Positions 38,734 to 48,270 of a stretch of 64,000 nt of DNA are shown in pieces (positions within the stretch are counted from its first letter, which is position 1; every line of letters begins with the position of its first letter). The notes under the pieces are model-generated. The model had not been told where the DNA came from, ran no database searches, and was given only the letters and a program-made list of their open reading frames with translations. The translations under genes were made by a program, and so were the position numbers. Source of the stretch: PFJX01 sp040751755 (GTDB lineage Bacteria > Pseudomonadota > Gammaproteobacteria > Burkholderiales > Thiobacillaceae); NCBI GenBank assembly GCA_040751755.1, contig JBFMHC010000046.1, positions 248,001 through 312,000 of the forward strand, given 5' to 3'.

Positions 38734-39000
38734 TCAAAGCACCACCTTCACCAGCGGGTGGCCGGTGAGTTCGAGATACAGGGCATCGAGCTGCTGTTTC
38801 GAGGTGGCGCGGATGGTGCAGGTGACGGCGAGGTATTTGCCGCCGCTGGAGGCGCGCATCTCCACGGTCTCGGCGGCGAAGTCGGGGGCGTGCCGCAGGA
38901 CGATCTCCACCATCACCTGGGCGAAGTCGTCGGTGCGGCTGCCCATGACCTTGATGGGGAAGTCGCAGGGGAATTCCAGCAGGGTGTCCTGTTCGCTCAT
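38734..39000 (-). CDS. ybeD: YbeD/DUF493 family protein
   Basis: 88-residue ACT-like regulatory-fold protein with the typical FPIKVMG start, the SSGGKYLAVTCTIRATS middle and the LTGHPLVKVVL end. Adjacent to lipB in most proteobacteria; role in lipoylation is assumed from position. Overlaps dat by 4 bases. Confidence 0.92.
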   Translation of the reverse strand: MSEQDTLLEFPCDFPIKVMGSRTDDFAQVMVEIVLRHAPDFAAETVEMRASSGGKYLAVTCTIRATSKQQLDALYLELTGHPLVKVVL

Positions 39001-39875
39001 CGTTTGTGTCCGCGCATCACGCTGTGTTTGTAGTCCCGGTAGGCCGCCAGCATGCGGCGGAACGCCGGGCCGGGTTGGCCGTCGCCCACGGCCTGGCCGT
39101 CCAGATGGGTGACCGCCATGACCTCCTTGGTCGAGGAGGTGATCCAGACCTCGTCGGCGGCGCGCAGTTCCGCCTCGCTCACCGGCCTGACCTGGTGCGG
39201 CATGCCGTGCGTGCGCGCCAGTTCCAGCACCACCTCGTAGGTGATGCCCGGCAGCACCAGGTGGGTCTCCGGCGGCGCGAGGATGACGCCGTCGCGGACG
39301 ATGAACACGCTGCTCGCCGAGCCCTCGGTGAGCCAGCCGTCGCGCAGCAGGAGGGTCTCGGCGCAGCCCGCGTCGACGGAAAGCTGGCGCAGCAGCACGT
39401 TGGCGAGCAGGGAGACGGTCTTCAGGTCGCAGCGCAGCCAGCGGTTGTCCTGGGCGGTGACGGCGGCGACGCCGTGTTCGATCAGCGCGGGCGCGGGCGG
39501 CTTCAGCTCCAGCGGCATGAGGAACACCGTCGGGCGTGCCTCGGCCGGGAAGGCGTGGTCGCGCGGGCCGGGGCCGCGCGTCACCTGCAGGTAGACGCCG
39601 GTGTCCTCCCAGGGCGCGCGCTCGACGATGCCGCGCACCAGGGCCTCCCACTCCGCGACGCTGTGCGGGCTGGCGAGGCGGATGCCGGCCAGGCTGTGGT
39701 CGAGGCGGCGCAGGTGGTCGGCGAGGCGGAAGGGCTCGCGGTCGTAGACCGGGATCACCTCGTACACGCCGTCGCCGAACAGGAAGCCGCGGTCCAGCAC
39801 GGAGACGCGCGCCTGGTCGAGCGGCAGGTATTCGCCGTTCAGGTAGACGATGGGCGCGGCGTCCACGGCGTTCAC
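38997..39875 (-). CDS. dat: D-amino-acid aminotransferase (class IV)
   Basis: 292 residues, PLP fold-type IV transaminase that makes D-amino acids (D-Ala/D-Glu) for cell wall. Features: YLNGEYLPLDQARVSVLDRGFLFGDGVYE at the start, the DLKTVSLLANVL lysine region, and EGSASSVFIV. Position beside dacA and lipB fits peptidoglycan use. A branched-chain aminotransferase is the alternative, less likely given the length. Confidence 0.88.
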   Translation of the reverse strand: MNAVDAAPIVYLNGEYLPLDQARVSVLDRGFLFGDGVYEVIPVYDREPFRLADHLRRLDHSLAGIRLASPHSVAEWEALVRGIVERAPWEDTGVYLQVTRGPGPRDHAFPAEARPTVFLMPLELKPPAPALIEHGVAAVTAQDNRWLRCDLKTVSLLANVLLRQLSVDAGCAETLLLRDGWLTEGSASSVFIVRDGVILAPPETHLVLPGITYEVVLELARTHGMPHQVRPVSEAELRAADEVWITSSTKEVMAVTHLDGQAVGDGQPGPAFRRMLAAYRDYKHSVMRGHKR

Positions 39876-41017
39876 TTGAACATCAGCAGCAGGCTGTCCC
39901 AGCCGCGTCCCAGCAGGCCGGCGACGGAGACGTCGTGCAGGGCCTGCAGGGGGTAGTCGCCCACCACCTGGCCGTCCACTGTGAGGCGCAGCGAGCCCAC
40001 ACGCTCGCCGCGGCGCACCGGCGCCAGCATGGGCTGCCGGGTGACCAGGCTGGCCTTGATGCGGCTGGCGGTGCCGCGCGGCACGGTGACCAGGAAGTCG
40101 CGCGTGAAGCCCGCCTGCAGGTCGCTCTGCGAGCCCTTGTAGATGCGCAGGGAGGACACCGCCTTGTTGGCGGGATACAGCTTCACGGTCTCGAAGAACT
40201 GGAAGCCGTAGTTGAGCAGCTTCTGGCTCTCCATCGCGCGCGCGGTGTCGGAGCCGGTGCCCAGCACCACGGAGAGCAGGCGGCGGCGCTCGCGCTGCGC
40301 GGAGGCGATCAGGCAGTAGCCGGCGCTCTCGGTGTGACCGGTCTTCACGCCGTCGACGCTCGGGTCCATGTACAGCAGGCGGTTGCGGTTGGGCTGGCGG
40401 ATGCCGTTGTAGGCGAACTCGCGTTCCGCGTAGATCCGGTAGTGCTCGGGAAAGTCGCGGATCAGGGCCGTGGCGAGGATGGCGAGGTCGCGCGCCGTGG
40501 TGTAGTGCTGCGGGTCCGGCAGGCCGGTGGCGTTGACGAAGTGGCTGCGGCTCATGCCGAGGCGCTTGGCCATCTGGTTCATCATCGAGGCGAAGCCCTC
40601 CTCGGAGCCGGCGATCGCCTCCGCGAGGACGATGCAGGCGTCATTGCCGGACTGGATGATCATGCCTCGCAGCAGGTCCTCGACCTTGGCGGGCTTGGAG
40701 GGCTCCAGGAACATGCGCGAGCCCTCGGCGCGCCAGGCCTTCTCGGAGACCGGCAGGGTCTGGTCCAGCTTCAGTCGGCCCTCCTTGATCGCGGCGAAGC
40801 TCAGGTAGGCGGTCATCAGCTTGGTCAGCGAGGCGGGCTCCACCTTGGTGTCGGCGGCCTTCTCCGCCAGCGGCACGCCGCTCGCGGCGTCGATCAGCAG
40901 CCAGGCGCGGGCATCGAGCTGCGGCGCGGGCGGGGTGGGCAGGGCGGCGAGGGCGCCGGGGGCGGCGAGGGAGAGACAGAGGGCGAACAGCGAGGACAGG
41001 TGCTTCAGCAGGGACAT
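39872..41017 (-). CDS. dacA: D-alanyl-D-alanine carboxypeptidase (PBP5/6 type)
   Basis: 381 residues: signal peptide, then the active-site motifs S63-LTK66, S123-GN125 and K225-TG227 of low-molecular-mass penicillin-binding proteins. A beta-rich domain and a short amphipathic membrane-anchoring tail (GWDSLLLMFK) follow. Trims pentapeptides in the periplasm. Overlaps dat by ATGA. Confidence 0.96.
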   Translation of the reverse strand: MSLLKHLSSLFALCLSLAAPGALAALPTPPAPQLDARAWLLIDAASGVPLAEKAADTKVEPASLTKLMTAYLSFAAIKEGRLKLDQTLPVSEKAWRAEGSRMFLEPSKPAKVEDLLRGMIIQSGNDACIVLAEAIAGSEEGFASMMNQMAKRLGMSRSHFVNATGLPDPQHYTTARDLAILATALIRDFPEHYRIYAEREFAYNGIRQPNRNRLLYMDPSVDGVKTGHTESAGYCLIASAQRERRRLLSVVLGTGSDTARAMESQKLLNYGFQFFETVKLYPANKAVSSLRIYKGSQSDLQAGFTRDFLVTVPRGTASRIKASLVTRQPMLAPVRRGERVGSLRLTVDGQVVGDYPLQALHDVSVAGLLGRGWDSLLLMFK

Positions 41018-41123
41018 GGGCGAATCGCTTCCGTGTGTTACTAGGCAATGGGTTGTAGGGAATGGCGCGGCGCGGCCATCAGGCCGCCCCGGTCGCGCTG
41101 CGTACCGGCCCGCGCCGGCCGTG

Positions 41124-42437
41124 CTAGCGCATGACCCGGTAGGGCGTGGTGCCGAAGTCCTGCCGGTAGGCCACGCTCAGCTGCGCGGCGGCCTCGGTGG
41201 AGGCGAAGGGGCCCGCCTGCAGCCGGTACAGGTTGCCGAACTGGACTTGCGTGAGACCGGGAAGTTCCGTGCCGTATTTCGCGCGCACCCGCTCGCCGAG
41301 CGCCTCGGCGGCGGCGGCGCTGGAGAAGGAGGCGAGCTGCAGGTAGAGGCCTGGCGCCGGCGCCTCGGCGGTCTGCCCGGGATTCGCGGTGGCCTCGGCC
41401 GGCGCGGCCGCCGTGGCGGTGGGCGGTGTCGCGGGGGCCGTCAGGGCGGGGGCGGCCGGCCGCGCGCCGCCGGCGAGCTTGAACGACTTCAACCCCATCT
41501 CGTCGTGCAGCAGGGCGGCGGCGCGCTCCATCTCGGCGGGGTCGGTGAAGGGACCGGCCTGGACCTTGTACAGGCCGTCCAGTTCCAGGCGCAGCACGCC
41601 GGGGAAACTGCGCGACAGACGGGTGCTGACGCGTTGCAGCAGCTCGTTGGCGCGTTCCTTGGCGGAGAACGCGCCCAGCTGCAGGTAGTAGGCGGCGGCC
41701 GGCGTCTCGACGCCCGCGGCGGGGGCGGCAGGCGCCACGGCGGCGGGCGCCACCGGCTCGGCGGCGGCGTTGGCGGCGATGGTGACGGGCTGGGCGACCG
41801 GCTCGACCACCTGCTCGCCGGCTTGCGCGACGAAGGAGTCAGGCGCGGTCTCGGGCAGCACCGCCTCGACGGTGACCGGCGTCACGCCCTTGAGGACGTC
41901 CAGCTTGTAGGCGGCGGTGTAGGAGAGGTCGATCAGGCGGTTTTCGTGGAACGGGCCGCGGTCGTTGATGCGCACCACCACGCTCTTGCCGTTCTCGTTG
42001 TTGGTCACGCGCGCGTAGCTCGGGATCGGCAGGATGGGGTGGGCGGCGGTCATGGCGAACATGTCGTACGGCTCGCCCGAGGAGGTGGGCCTGCCGTGGA
42101 ACTTGCGCCCGTACCAGGAGGCCTGGCCGGAGGCCTTGTAGCCGGCGTTCGACTTCAGCGGCGTATAGGTCTTGCCCAGGACCTTGTAGGTGTTGTTGGC
42201 GAAGGCGTGCAGCGGTTCGTCGCGCGGCACCGCGTCGGGGATGGCGCCCAGGTTGTCCGGGGTGTTCGCGCTGGGGCCGTCGTCCTTGTAGTAGCCGCCG
42301 CCCTTGTATGGCGGCTTCACCGCGGCCGTTCTGGCCTCGCCCGTCTGGCCGGTCTTCTGCGGCGTGGTGCCGCAGGCGGCGAGGAAGGCGGAGACGGTGA
42401 TCAGCAGGAGGGGCAGGCGCGGGCGGAAGGGCTTCAT
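41124..42437 (-). CDS. rlpA: RlpA lytic transglycosylase with two SPOR domains
   Basis: 437 residues: lipoprotein signal ending FLAAC (Cys22), a double-psi beta-barrel domain with GQASWYGRKFHGRPTSSGEPYD and VRINDRGPFHENRLIDLS, an Ala/Pro-rich linker, and two SPOR domains (YYLQLGAFS... and LYLQLASFS...) that bind denuded septal glycan. Most RlpA proteins have one SPOR; two is uncommon. Start 42437 chosen at the lipoprotein signal. Confidence 0.93.
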   Translation of the reverse strand: MKPFRPRLPLLLITVSAFLAACGTTPQKTGQTGEARTAAVKPPYKGGGYYKDDGPSANTPDNLGAIPDAVPRDEPLHAFANNTYKVLGKTYTPLKSNAGYKASGQASWYGRKFHGRPTSSGEPYDMFAMTAAHPILPIPSYARVTNNENGKSVVVRINDRGPFHENRLIDLSYTAAYKLDVLKGVTPVTVEAVLPETAPDSFVAQAGEQVVEPVAQPVTIAANAAAEPVAPAAVAPAAPAAGVETPAAAYYLQLGAFSAKERANELLQRVSTRLSRSFPGVLRLELDGLYKVQAGPFTDPAEMERAAALLHDEMGLKSFKLAGGARPAAPALTAPATPPTATAAAPAEATANPGQTAEAPAPGLYLQLASFSSAAAAEALGERVRAKYGTELPGLTQVQFGNLYRLQAGPFASTEAAAQLSVAYRQDFGTTPYRVMR

Positions 42438-42500
42438 GAGCGGATAGGCGGCGAGGGCTGCCAAATCGTTACAAGACGCACCAAGTTTAGCGCGTATCCA

Positions 42501-43598
42501 CTATGTTTTTACGAGTTTTTTGTGGGTCGCCAGGCTCATGAGGATGCCGAAGCCGAGCATCACGGAGAGCATCGAGGTGCCGCCGTAGCTCACCAGCGGC
42601 AGGGGCACGCCCACCACCGGCAGGATGCCCGAGACCATGCCCATGTTGACGAAGGCGTAGGTGAAGAAGGTGAGCACGATGGCACCCGAGAGCAGGCGCG
42701 CGAACAGCGTCGGCGCGCTCGCCGCCAGCCACAGGCCGCGGCCGATGATGGCGGCGTAGAGCAGGAGCAGGAACAGGTTGCCGAAGAGACCGAACTCCTC
42801 CGAGTACACGGCGAAGATGAAGTCGGTGCTGCGTTCCGGGAGGAAGTCGAGATGGGTCTGCGTGCCCCCCATCCAGCCCTTGCCGGCGAAGCCGCCGGAG
42901 CCCACGGCGATGGTCGACTGGATGATGTGGTAGCCGGCGCCGAGCGGGTCGGACATCGGGTCGATGAGGGTCAGCACGCGCTGCCGCTGGTAGTCGTGCA
43001 GCAGGTAGTTCCAGGCCAGGGGCACGATGCCCGCGGCGGCGGCGCCGGCGCCGGCGATGACCTTCCAGGAGAGACCGGCGAGATAGAGCACGTAGAAGCC
43101 GGAGGCGGTGATCAGCAGCGAGGTGCCGAGGTCCGGCTGGCGCGCGATCAGCCCCACCGGCAGCACCAGCAGGACGCCGGCGACGAGGAAGTCGCGGCCG
43201 TTGAGCGTGGCCTGCTTGTAGTGGAAGTACCAGGCCAGCATCATCGGCGCGGCCAGGCGCATCAGCTCGGAGGGCTGGATGCGCGCCACCCCGAGGTCGA
43301 GCCAGCGTCGCGAGCCGTTCACCACGATGCCGAACAGGGCCACGCCGATCAGCAGCAGCACCCCCAGCACGTAGGCGGGCAGGGCGAACTGCATGATGCG
43401 CTGGGGCGGGATGTGCGAGGCGAGCAGCATCGCGCCGAGGGCGAGGCCGATGTTGAGGAGGTGCCCGGTGATCCGGTCCGCGCTGCCGCCGGAGGCACTG
43501 TAGACGGTGGCGATGCTGAGGCCGAGCAGGATCGCCAGCAGACCCAGCAGGGGCGCGTCGAAGTGTGCGAACAGGCGGGCAAGCAGGCGCGCGATCAT
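42501..43598 (-). CDS. mrdB: RodA, SEDS peptidoglycan polymerase
   Basis: 365 residues, about ten membrane helices. Conserved SEDS segments are ARIQPSELMRLAAPMMLAWYF, RQPDLGTSLLI, FLPERSTDFIFAVYSEEFGL and LPLVSYGGTSML. Works with PBP2 in the elongasome. The start overlaps the mrdA stop by ATGA. Confidence 0.97.
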   Translation of the reverse strand: MIARLLARLFAHFDAPLLGLLAILLGLSIATVYSASGGSADRITGHLLNIGLALGAMLLASHIPPQRIMQFALPAYVLGVLLLIGVALFGIVVNGSRRWLDLGVARIQPSELMRLAAPMMLAWYFHYKQATLNGRDFLVAGVLLVLPVGLIARQPDLGTSLLITASGFYVLYLAGLSWKVIAGAGAAAAGIVPLAWNYLLHDYQRQRVLTLIDPMSDPLGAGYHIIQSTIAVGSGGFAGKGWMGGTQTHLDFLPERSTDFIFAVYSEEFGLFGNLFLLLLYAAIIGRGLWLAASAPTLFARLLSGAIVLTFFTYAFVNMGMVSGILPVVGVPLPLVSYGGTSMLSVMLGFGILMSLATHKKLVKT

Positions 43599-45562
43599 TG
43601 CGGTGACTCGTGGGTTGCGACGGGGTTTGCGGCGAGGTTCGCGGTATCGTCGGCCTGGGCGCTGTCTTCCTGCTCTTCCGCGGCTTCCGCGGCCTCGACC
43701 GGTTCGTAGACGGTGGGCAGCTTGCCCAGCAGCCAGTAGTCCATGACCTTGCGCGCGATCGGCGCGGCGGTGGAGCCGCCGTGGCCGCCGTTCTCCACCA
43801 TCACCGCGAGCGCGATCTTGGGGTTGTCCGCCGGCGCGTAGGCGATGAACAGGGCATGGTCGCGGTGGTGCGCGGCGGTCTGGCTCTCGACGTAGCGCGC
43901 GCCCTGCTTGATGCCCTTGACCTGCGCGGTGCCGGTCTTGCCGGCGATCAGGTAGGACGCCCCCGCCCCCGCGCCGGCGGCGGTGCCGCCGGGCAGCATC
44001 ACCTCGATCATCGCCTGGCGCACCAGCTCCAGGTTGCGCGGCTTGAGCGGGATGCGCCCCGCCACCTGCGGCGCGGCCTGACTGACCTTGCCACTGATCG
44101 GGTCCTGCCAGGCGCGCACCAGCTGCGGCCTGTACATGAGGCCGCCGTTGGCCAGGGTCATGGTGGCGAGCGCGAGCTGCATGGGGCTGGCCAGCATGTA
44201 GCCCTGGCCGATGCCGGCGATCACCGTCTCGCCGGGCCACCAGGGCTGCTTGAAGCGCTTCGCCTTCCAGGCCGGCGAGGGCAGCAGGCCGGCCAGCTCG
44301 CCGTCCAGGTCGACGCCGCTGCGCCTGCCGAAGCCGAACTGGGCGAGGAAGCCCCCCATGCGCTCGATGCCCATGTCGCGAGCCAGACCGTAGTAATAGG
44401 TGTCGCAGGAGACGGTGATCGACTTCTTCAGGTCGACCGTGCCGTGGCCGTCCTTCTTCCAGTCGCGGTAGCGGTGGCTGCTGCCGGGCAGGGTGAAGTA
44501 GCCCGGGTCGGCGATGGTGTCGCCGGGGGTGCGCAGGCCGAGCTCCAGGCCGGCCAGGCCCATGAACGGCTTGATCGTCGAACCCGGCGGGTAGATGCCG
44601 CGCAGGGCGCGGTTGATGAGCGGTCGCTCGAAGGCGTCGTTGAGCTCCTTCCAGGTCGCCACATCGATGCCGTCGATGAACAGGTTGGGGTCGAAGCCGG
44701 GCTTGGATACCAATGCCAGCACGCCGCCGTTGCGCGGGTCCAGGGCAACGAGGGCGCCACGGTAGTCGCCGAATACCTTCTCCGCGACCTGCTGCAGGCG
44801 CGAATCGAGATGCAGCCAGATGTTGTTGCCGGCGACCGGGGGGGTGCGCGAGAGCAGGCGCACCGCGTGGCCGCCGGAGTCGGTCTCGACCTTCTCGATG
44901 CCGGTGCGGCCGTGCAGCCACTCCTCGTAGCTGGCCTCGATGCCGAGCTTGCCGATGTGGTCCGTGCCCTTGTAGTTGGCGGCGCGGCCGGTCTCCTCCA
45001 GGCGCTGCGCATCGCGCTCGCCGATGCGGCCGATGTAGCCCACCACGTGCGCGAAGCTCTCACCGAAGGGGTACTGGCGGAACAGGCGCGCCTTCACCTC
45101 GACGCCGGGGAAGCGGTAGCGGTTGACCGCGAAGCGCGCCGCCTCCTCCTCGGAGAGCTGGGTGCGCAGCGGGATGCTCTCGAAGTTCTTGCTCTCGGCG
45201 AGCAGCTTCTTGAAGCGCTTGCGGTCGCCGGCGTCGATGGTGACGATCCCGGCGAGCTGGTCGACCACCTCGTCCAGGTCGCCGGTCTTGGCGGGCGTGA
45301 CCTCCAGGGTATAGGCCGAGTAGTTGTGCGCCAGCACCGTGCCCATGCGGTCGTAGATCACGCCGCGCGAGGGCGGCGCCGGCACCAGGGAGATGCGGTT
45401 GCTCTCCGCCAGCGCGTGGTAGCGCTCATATTCGACGACCTGCAGCCAGACGAAGCGGCCGAACAGGCCGAGCAGCATGAGGGCGATGAGGATGGCGGCG
45501 ATCTCCATGCGTCGCCGGTAGCGCTGGAACTCCTCCTCCGGGTTGATCAGGCGCAGCTTCAA
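43595..45562 (-). CDS. mrdA: Penicillin-binding protein 2
   Basis: 655 residues: one N-terminal membrane helix (about 21-44), a dimerisation region, then the transpeptidase with PPGSTIKPF (active Ser near 326), SCD (VSCDTYY) and KTG (AGKTGTAQ). The C-terminal 35 residues are acidic low complexity. Crosslinks new wall during elongation. Confidence 0.97.
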   Translation of the reverse strand: MKLRLINPEEEFQRYRRRMEIAAILIALMLLGLFGRFVWLQVVEYERYHALAESNRISLVPAPPSRGVIYDRMGTVLAHNYSAYTLEVTPAKTGDLDEVVDQLAGIVTIDAGDRKRFKKLLAESKNFESIPLRTQLSEEEAARFAVNRYRFPGVEVKARLFRQYPFGESFAHVVGYIGRIGERDAQRLEETGRAANYKGTDHIGKLGIEASYEEWLHGRTGIEKVETDSGGHAVRLLSRTPPVAGNNIWLHLDSRLQQVAEKVFGDYRGALVALDPRNGGVLALVSKPGFDPNLFIDGIDVATWKELNDAFERPLINRALRGIYPPGSTIKPFMGLAGLELGLRTPGDTIADPGYFTLPGSSHRYRDWKKDGHGTVDLKKSITVSCDTYYYGLARDMGIERMGGFLAQFGFGRRSGVDLDGELAGLLPSPAWKAKRFKQPWWPGETVIAGIGQGYMLASPMQLALATMTLANGGLMYRPQLVRAWQDPISGKVSQAAPQVAGRIPLKPRNLELVRQAMIEVMLPGGTAAGAGAGASYLIAGKTGTAQVKGIKQGARYVESQTAAHHRDHALFIAYAPADNPKIALAVMVENGGHGGSTAAPIARKVMDYWLLGKLPTVYEPVEAAEAAEEQEDSAQADDTANLAANPVATHESPQ

Positions 45563-45574
45563 GCCCCGGCCCCG

Positions 45575-46126
45575 TCAGCGGTTTTCCTGCGGCGGCTCCA
45601 GCGGCCGCCCGGTGAGCAGGTCGAACAGCCAGGCCATGGGGGTCCACAGCAGCACCGCGGTGACGCCGGCGGCGAGCCAGCGCCAGTCCGCGTCGCCGTG
45701 GCCGAACGCTAGGCCGAGGGTCAGCACCAGCAGTTCCTTGCCCAGCAGCACCGGCACCAGGTGCAGGTTCTGGCGCGGCGCGTCGAAGTTCTCCAGGCGC
45801 CGCTGCAGCAGCAGCACGACGAAGGCGGCGGCGCAGTAGGCCAGTGCGTTGAGGCCCATGTGCAGGCCGCGCGACACGTCGATCAGCAGGCCCAGGAGGA
45901 AGGCGGTGCCGAGCCCGGCCAGGCGCGGCGCGCGGATGTTCCAGTAGAGCAGGGCCATGAGGGTGAAGTCCGGCACCAGCCAGCGCGCCGCGTCGGGCCA
46001 GGGCGAGAGGTTGAACGCCAGCGCCAGGGCCAGCAGGGCGTACACCTTGGGACGGCTGGGCGGCGCCACCAGCACGGAACCCTTGGGCAGGAAGTGCTTT
46101 TCGGTGCGGGGCGGGCGCGCGTTCAT
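45575..46126 (-). CDS. mreD: MreD rod-shape membrane protein
   Basis: 183 residues with five to six hydrophobic helices and the conserved PDFTLMALLYW and GLLIDVSRGLHMGLNAL segments. Overlaps mreC by ATGA. Confidence 0.92.
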   Translation of the reverse strand: MNARPPRTEKHFLPKGSVLVAPPSRPKVYALLALALAFNLSPWPDAARWLVPDFTLMALLYWNIRAPRLAGLGTAFLLGLLIDVSRGLHMGLNALAYCAAAFVVLLLQRRLENFDAPRQNLHLVPVLLGKELLVLTLGLAFGHGDADWRWLAAGVTAVLLWTPMAWLFDLLTGRPLEPPQENR

Positions 46127-47016
46127 GGCTTGTGCCCCTGGGGGGCGGCAGGGGGCGAGGCCGGCTTGGTGGCCGGGGCGGTGGGCGCGAGCTTCAGCAC
46201 CGCCACGTGGCGATAGCGGCCGACGCCGCCGATCGGCCGGCACAGGGCCTTGGCGAACGGCGTGTGGCGCGGCGGCTCGGTCTGCTCGACGCGGGCGACC
46301 GGGATGCCCGCCGGATACACGCCGTCGATGCCCGAGGTGTAGAGCAGGTCGCCGCGCCTGATGTCCGCGTGCATGTCGAGGAAACGCACCTCCAGGAGGT
46401 TGTCCGCGCCGGTGCCGGAGACGATGACGCGCAGGCCGTTGCGCAGGTTCTGCACCGGCGCGCCCTGTTCGCGGTCGGTCAGCAGGGTGACCTCGGCGGT
46501 GGCGGGGAAGACGCGCGTCACCTGGCCCACCAGGCCGGCGCCGTCGATCACCGGGCGGCCGGCGACGATGCCCTGGGCGCTGCCGCGGTTGATGATCACC
46601 TTGCGCGAGAACGGGTCGGCCGCCACCTCGACGATCTCGGCCAGTTGCGTGGTCACGCCGGGACGCGGCGGCAGGGCGGCGAGACCGCGCAGCTGCTGGT
46701 TCTCGCCCAGCAGGGCCAGGCGGTCCTGCTGCAGGGCGAGCAGGTGTTCGCGCTCGCGCCGCAGGCGTGCGTTCTCAGCCTGCAGTTCGCCGTGCGTGAC
46801 GAAGAAGCCGCTCACCTCGCGCGCCCATTCCCAGGGCATCGCCAGGCCGACGCGGATCGGCTGCAGCAGGGTGTTGAGGCCGGCGCGCGCCTCGTTCAGG
46901 GCGGCGTAGCGGCTGTCGACGGCGGCGATCAGCAGGCCGAGCAGGACGTATACCCCGAAACGGGCGGGCAGGCCCATCTCGCGCACGAACAGCGGGGCCT
47001 GGGGGGCGCGGGACAT
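46123..47016 (-). CDS. mreC: MreC rod-shape protein
   Basis: 297 residues: one membrane helix (about 18-37), a coiled coil (about 75-110) and the periplasmic beta domain with VIINRGSAQGIVAGRPVIDG and a Pro/Ala-rich tail. Bridges MreB to PBP2/RodA. Confidence 0.95.
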   Translation of the reverse strand: MSRAPQAPLFVREMGLPARFGVYVLLGLLIAAVDSRYAALNEARAGLNTLLQPIRVGLAMPWEWAREVSGFFVTHGELQAENARLRREREHLLALQQDRLALLGENQQLRGLAALPPRPGVTTQLAEIVEVAADPFSRKVIINRGSAQGIVAGRPVIDGAGLVGQVTRVFPATAEVTLLTDREQGAPVQNLRNGLRVIVSGTGADNLLEVRFLDMHADIRRGDLLYTSGIDGVYPAGIPVARVEQTEPPRHTPFAKALCRPIGGVGRYRHVAVLKLAPTAPATKPASPPAAPQGHKP

Positions 47017-47019
47017 TGT

Positions 47020-47081
47020 GCGTGAGGCGTTGCGCGTGAGGCGTTGTGCGGGGTCCGGGGGGAGTGCCTAGCGCCTCACGC
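47020..47081. repeat. Direct and inverted repeats between mreC and mreB
   Basis: GCGTGAGGCGTTG occurs twice (47020-47032, 47034-47046) and its inverse CGCCTCACGC at 47072-47081. Either copy can fold with the inverse, in the gap after mreB and just before mreC on the minus strand; possible attenuator or mRNA processing element reducing mreCD relative to mreB. Confidence 0.5.
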
Positions 47082-47091
47082 CTGACGGTCA

Positions 47092-48132
47092 TCAGTCGTT
47101 GGTGAACACCGTGGCGAGGCGATCCATCTCCTCGAGGGCGCGGCCGGAACCGCGCACCACGCAGGACAGCGGGTCGTCGGCGACGATCACCGGCAGGCCG
47201 GTCTCTTCCATGAGCAGGCGGTCCAGGTCGCGCAGCAGGGCGCCGCCACCGGTCAGCACCATGCCCTTCTCGGCGATGTCCGCGCCGAGTTCCGGGGGGG
47301 TCTGCTCCAGGGCCGACTTCACGGCGGAGACGATGGTGTTGAGCGGCTCGGTGAGGGCCTCGAGGATCTCGTTGGAGGTGACGGTGAAGCTGCGCGGGAT
47401 GCCCTCCGCCAGGTTGCGGCCCTTGACCTCCATCTCGCGCACCTCGGAGCCGGGGAAGGCGGAGCCCATCTCCTTCTTGATCGCCTCGGCGGTGGACTCG
47501 CCGATCAGCATGCCGTAGTTGCGGCGGATGTAGTTGATGATGGCCTCGTCGAACTTGTCGCCGCCGACCCGCACGCTGGCGGTGTAGACCACGCCGCCCA
47601 GGGAGATCACGCCCACCTCGGTGGTGCCGCCGCCGATGTCCACCACCATGGAGCCGGTCGCCTCGGCCACCGGCATGCCGGCGCCGATCGCCGCCGCCAT
47701 CGGCTCCTCGATCAGGTAGACCTGGCGCGCGCCGGCGCCGATCGCCGATTCGCGGATCGCGCGGCGTTCCACCTGGGTGGCGCCGGAGGGCACGCAGATG
47801 ATGATGCGCGGGCTGGGGTGGAAGAGGCGCGTGTCGTGCACCTTCTTGATGAAGAACTTGAGCATCTGCTCGGTGACGTTGAAGTCGGCGATCACGCCGT
47901 CCTTCATCGGCCGGATGGCCTGGATGTTGCCGGGGGTGCGGCCGAGCATCTGCTTGGCCTCGATGCCGACCGCCTGGATGGTCTTCTTGCCGGTGGGGCC
48001 TTCCTGGCGGATGGCGACCACGGAGGGCTCGTTGAGGACGATGCCGCGGCCCCGGACATAGATCAGGGTATTGGCGGTGCCCAGGTCGATGGCCAGGTCG
48101 GTGGAGAAGTAGCCGCGAAGGAATCCGAACAT
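47092..48132 (-). CDS. mreB: MreB actin-like rod-shape protein
   Basis: 346 residues. The phosphate loops DLGTANTLIYV and VVDIGGGTTEV, the LTGGGALLRDLD adenosine motif, and the N-terminal MFGFLRGYFSTD membrane-targeting helix are all present. First gene of the mreBCD-mrdA-mrdB unit; faces gatC. Confidence 0.98.
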   Translation of the reverse strand: MFGFLRGYFSTDLAIDLGTANTLIYVRGRGIVLNEPSVVAIRQEGPTGKKTIQAVGIEAKQMLGRTPGNIQAIRPMKDGVIADFNVTEQMLKFFIKKVHDTRLFHPSPRIIICVPSGATQVERRAIRESAIGAGARQVYLIEEPMAAAIGAGMPVAEATGSMVVDIGGGTTEVGVISLGGVVYTASVRVGGDKFDEAIINYIRRNYGMLIGESTAEAIKKEMGSAFPGSEVREMEVKGRNLAEGIPRSFTVTSNEILEALTEPLNTIVSAVKSALEQTPPELGADIAEKGMVLTGGGALLRDLDRLLMEETGLPVIVADDPLSCVVRGSGRALEEMDRLATVFTND

Positions 48133-48167
48133 GAAACGTTCCCGATGGGGTCGAAAAAATAGCTGCG

Positions 48168-48174
48168 TATAATA
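48168..48174. promoter_or_regulatory. Candidate -10 region in the mreB/gatC divergent gap
   Basis: TATAATA is the only AT-rich hexamer-like site in the 138-base gap and reads TATAAT on the plus strand (gatC) and TATTAT on the minus strand (mreB). No good -35 was found at the right spacing for either, so it is a weak call. Confidence 0.35.
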
Positions 48175-48270
48175 CCGCACGGTGCCTTGTGAAATAAGGC
48201 GTTGGACGCTCGAAAACGCCTCGGGACGGACGCCGGTCCGCGTCCCGATCAGTACGGAACACGCACGCAA

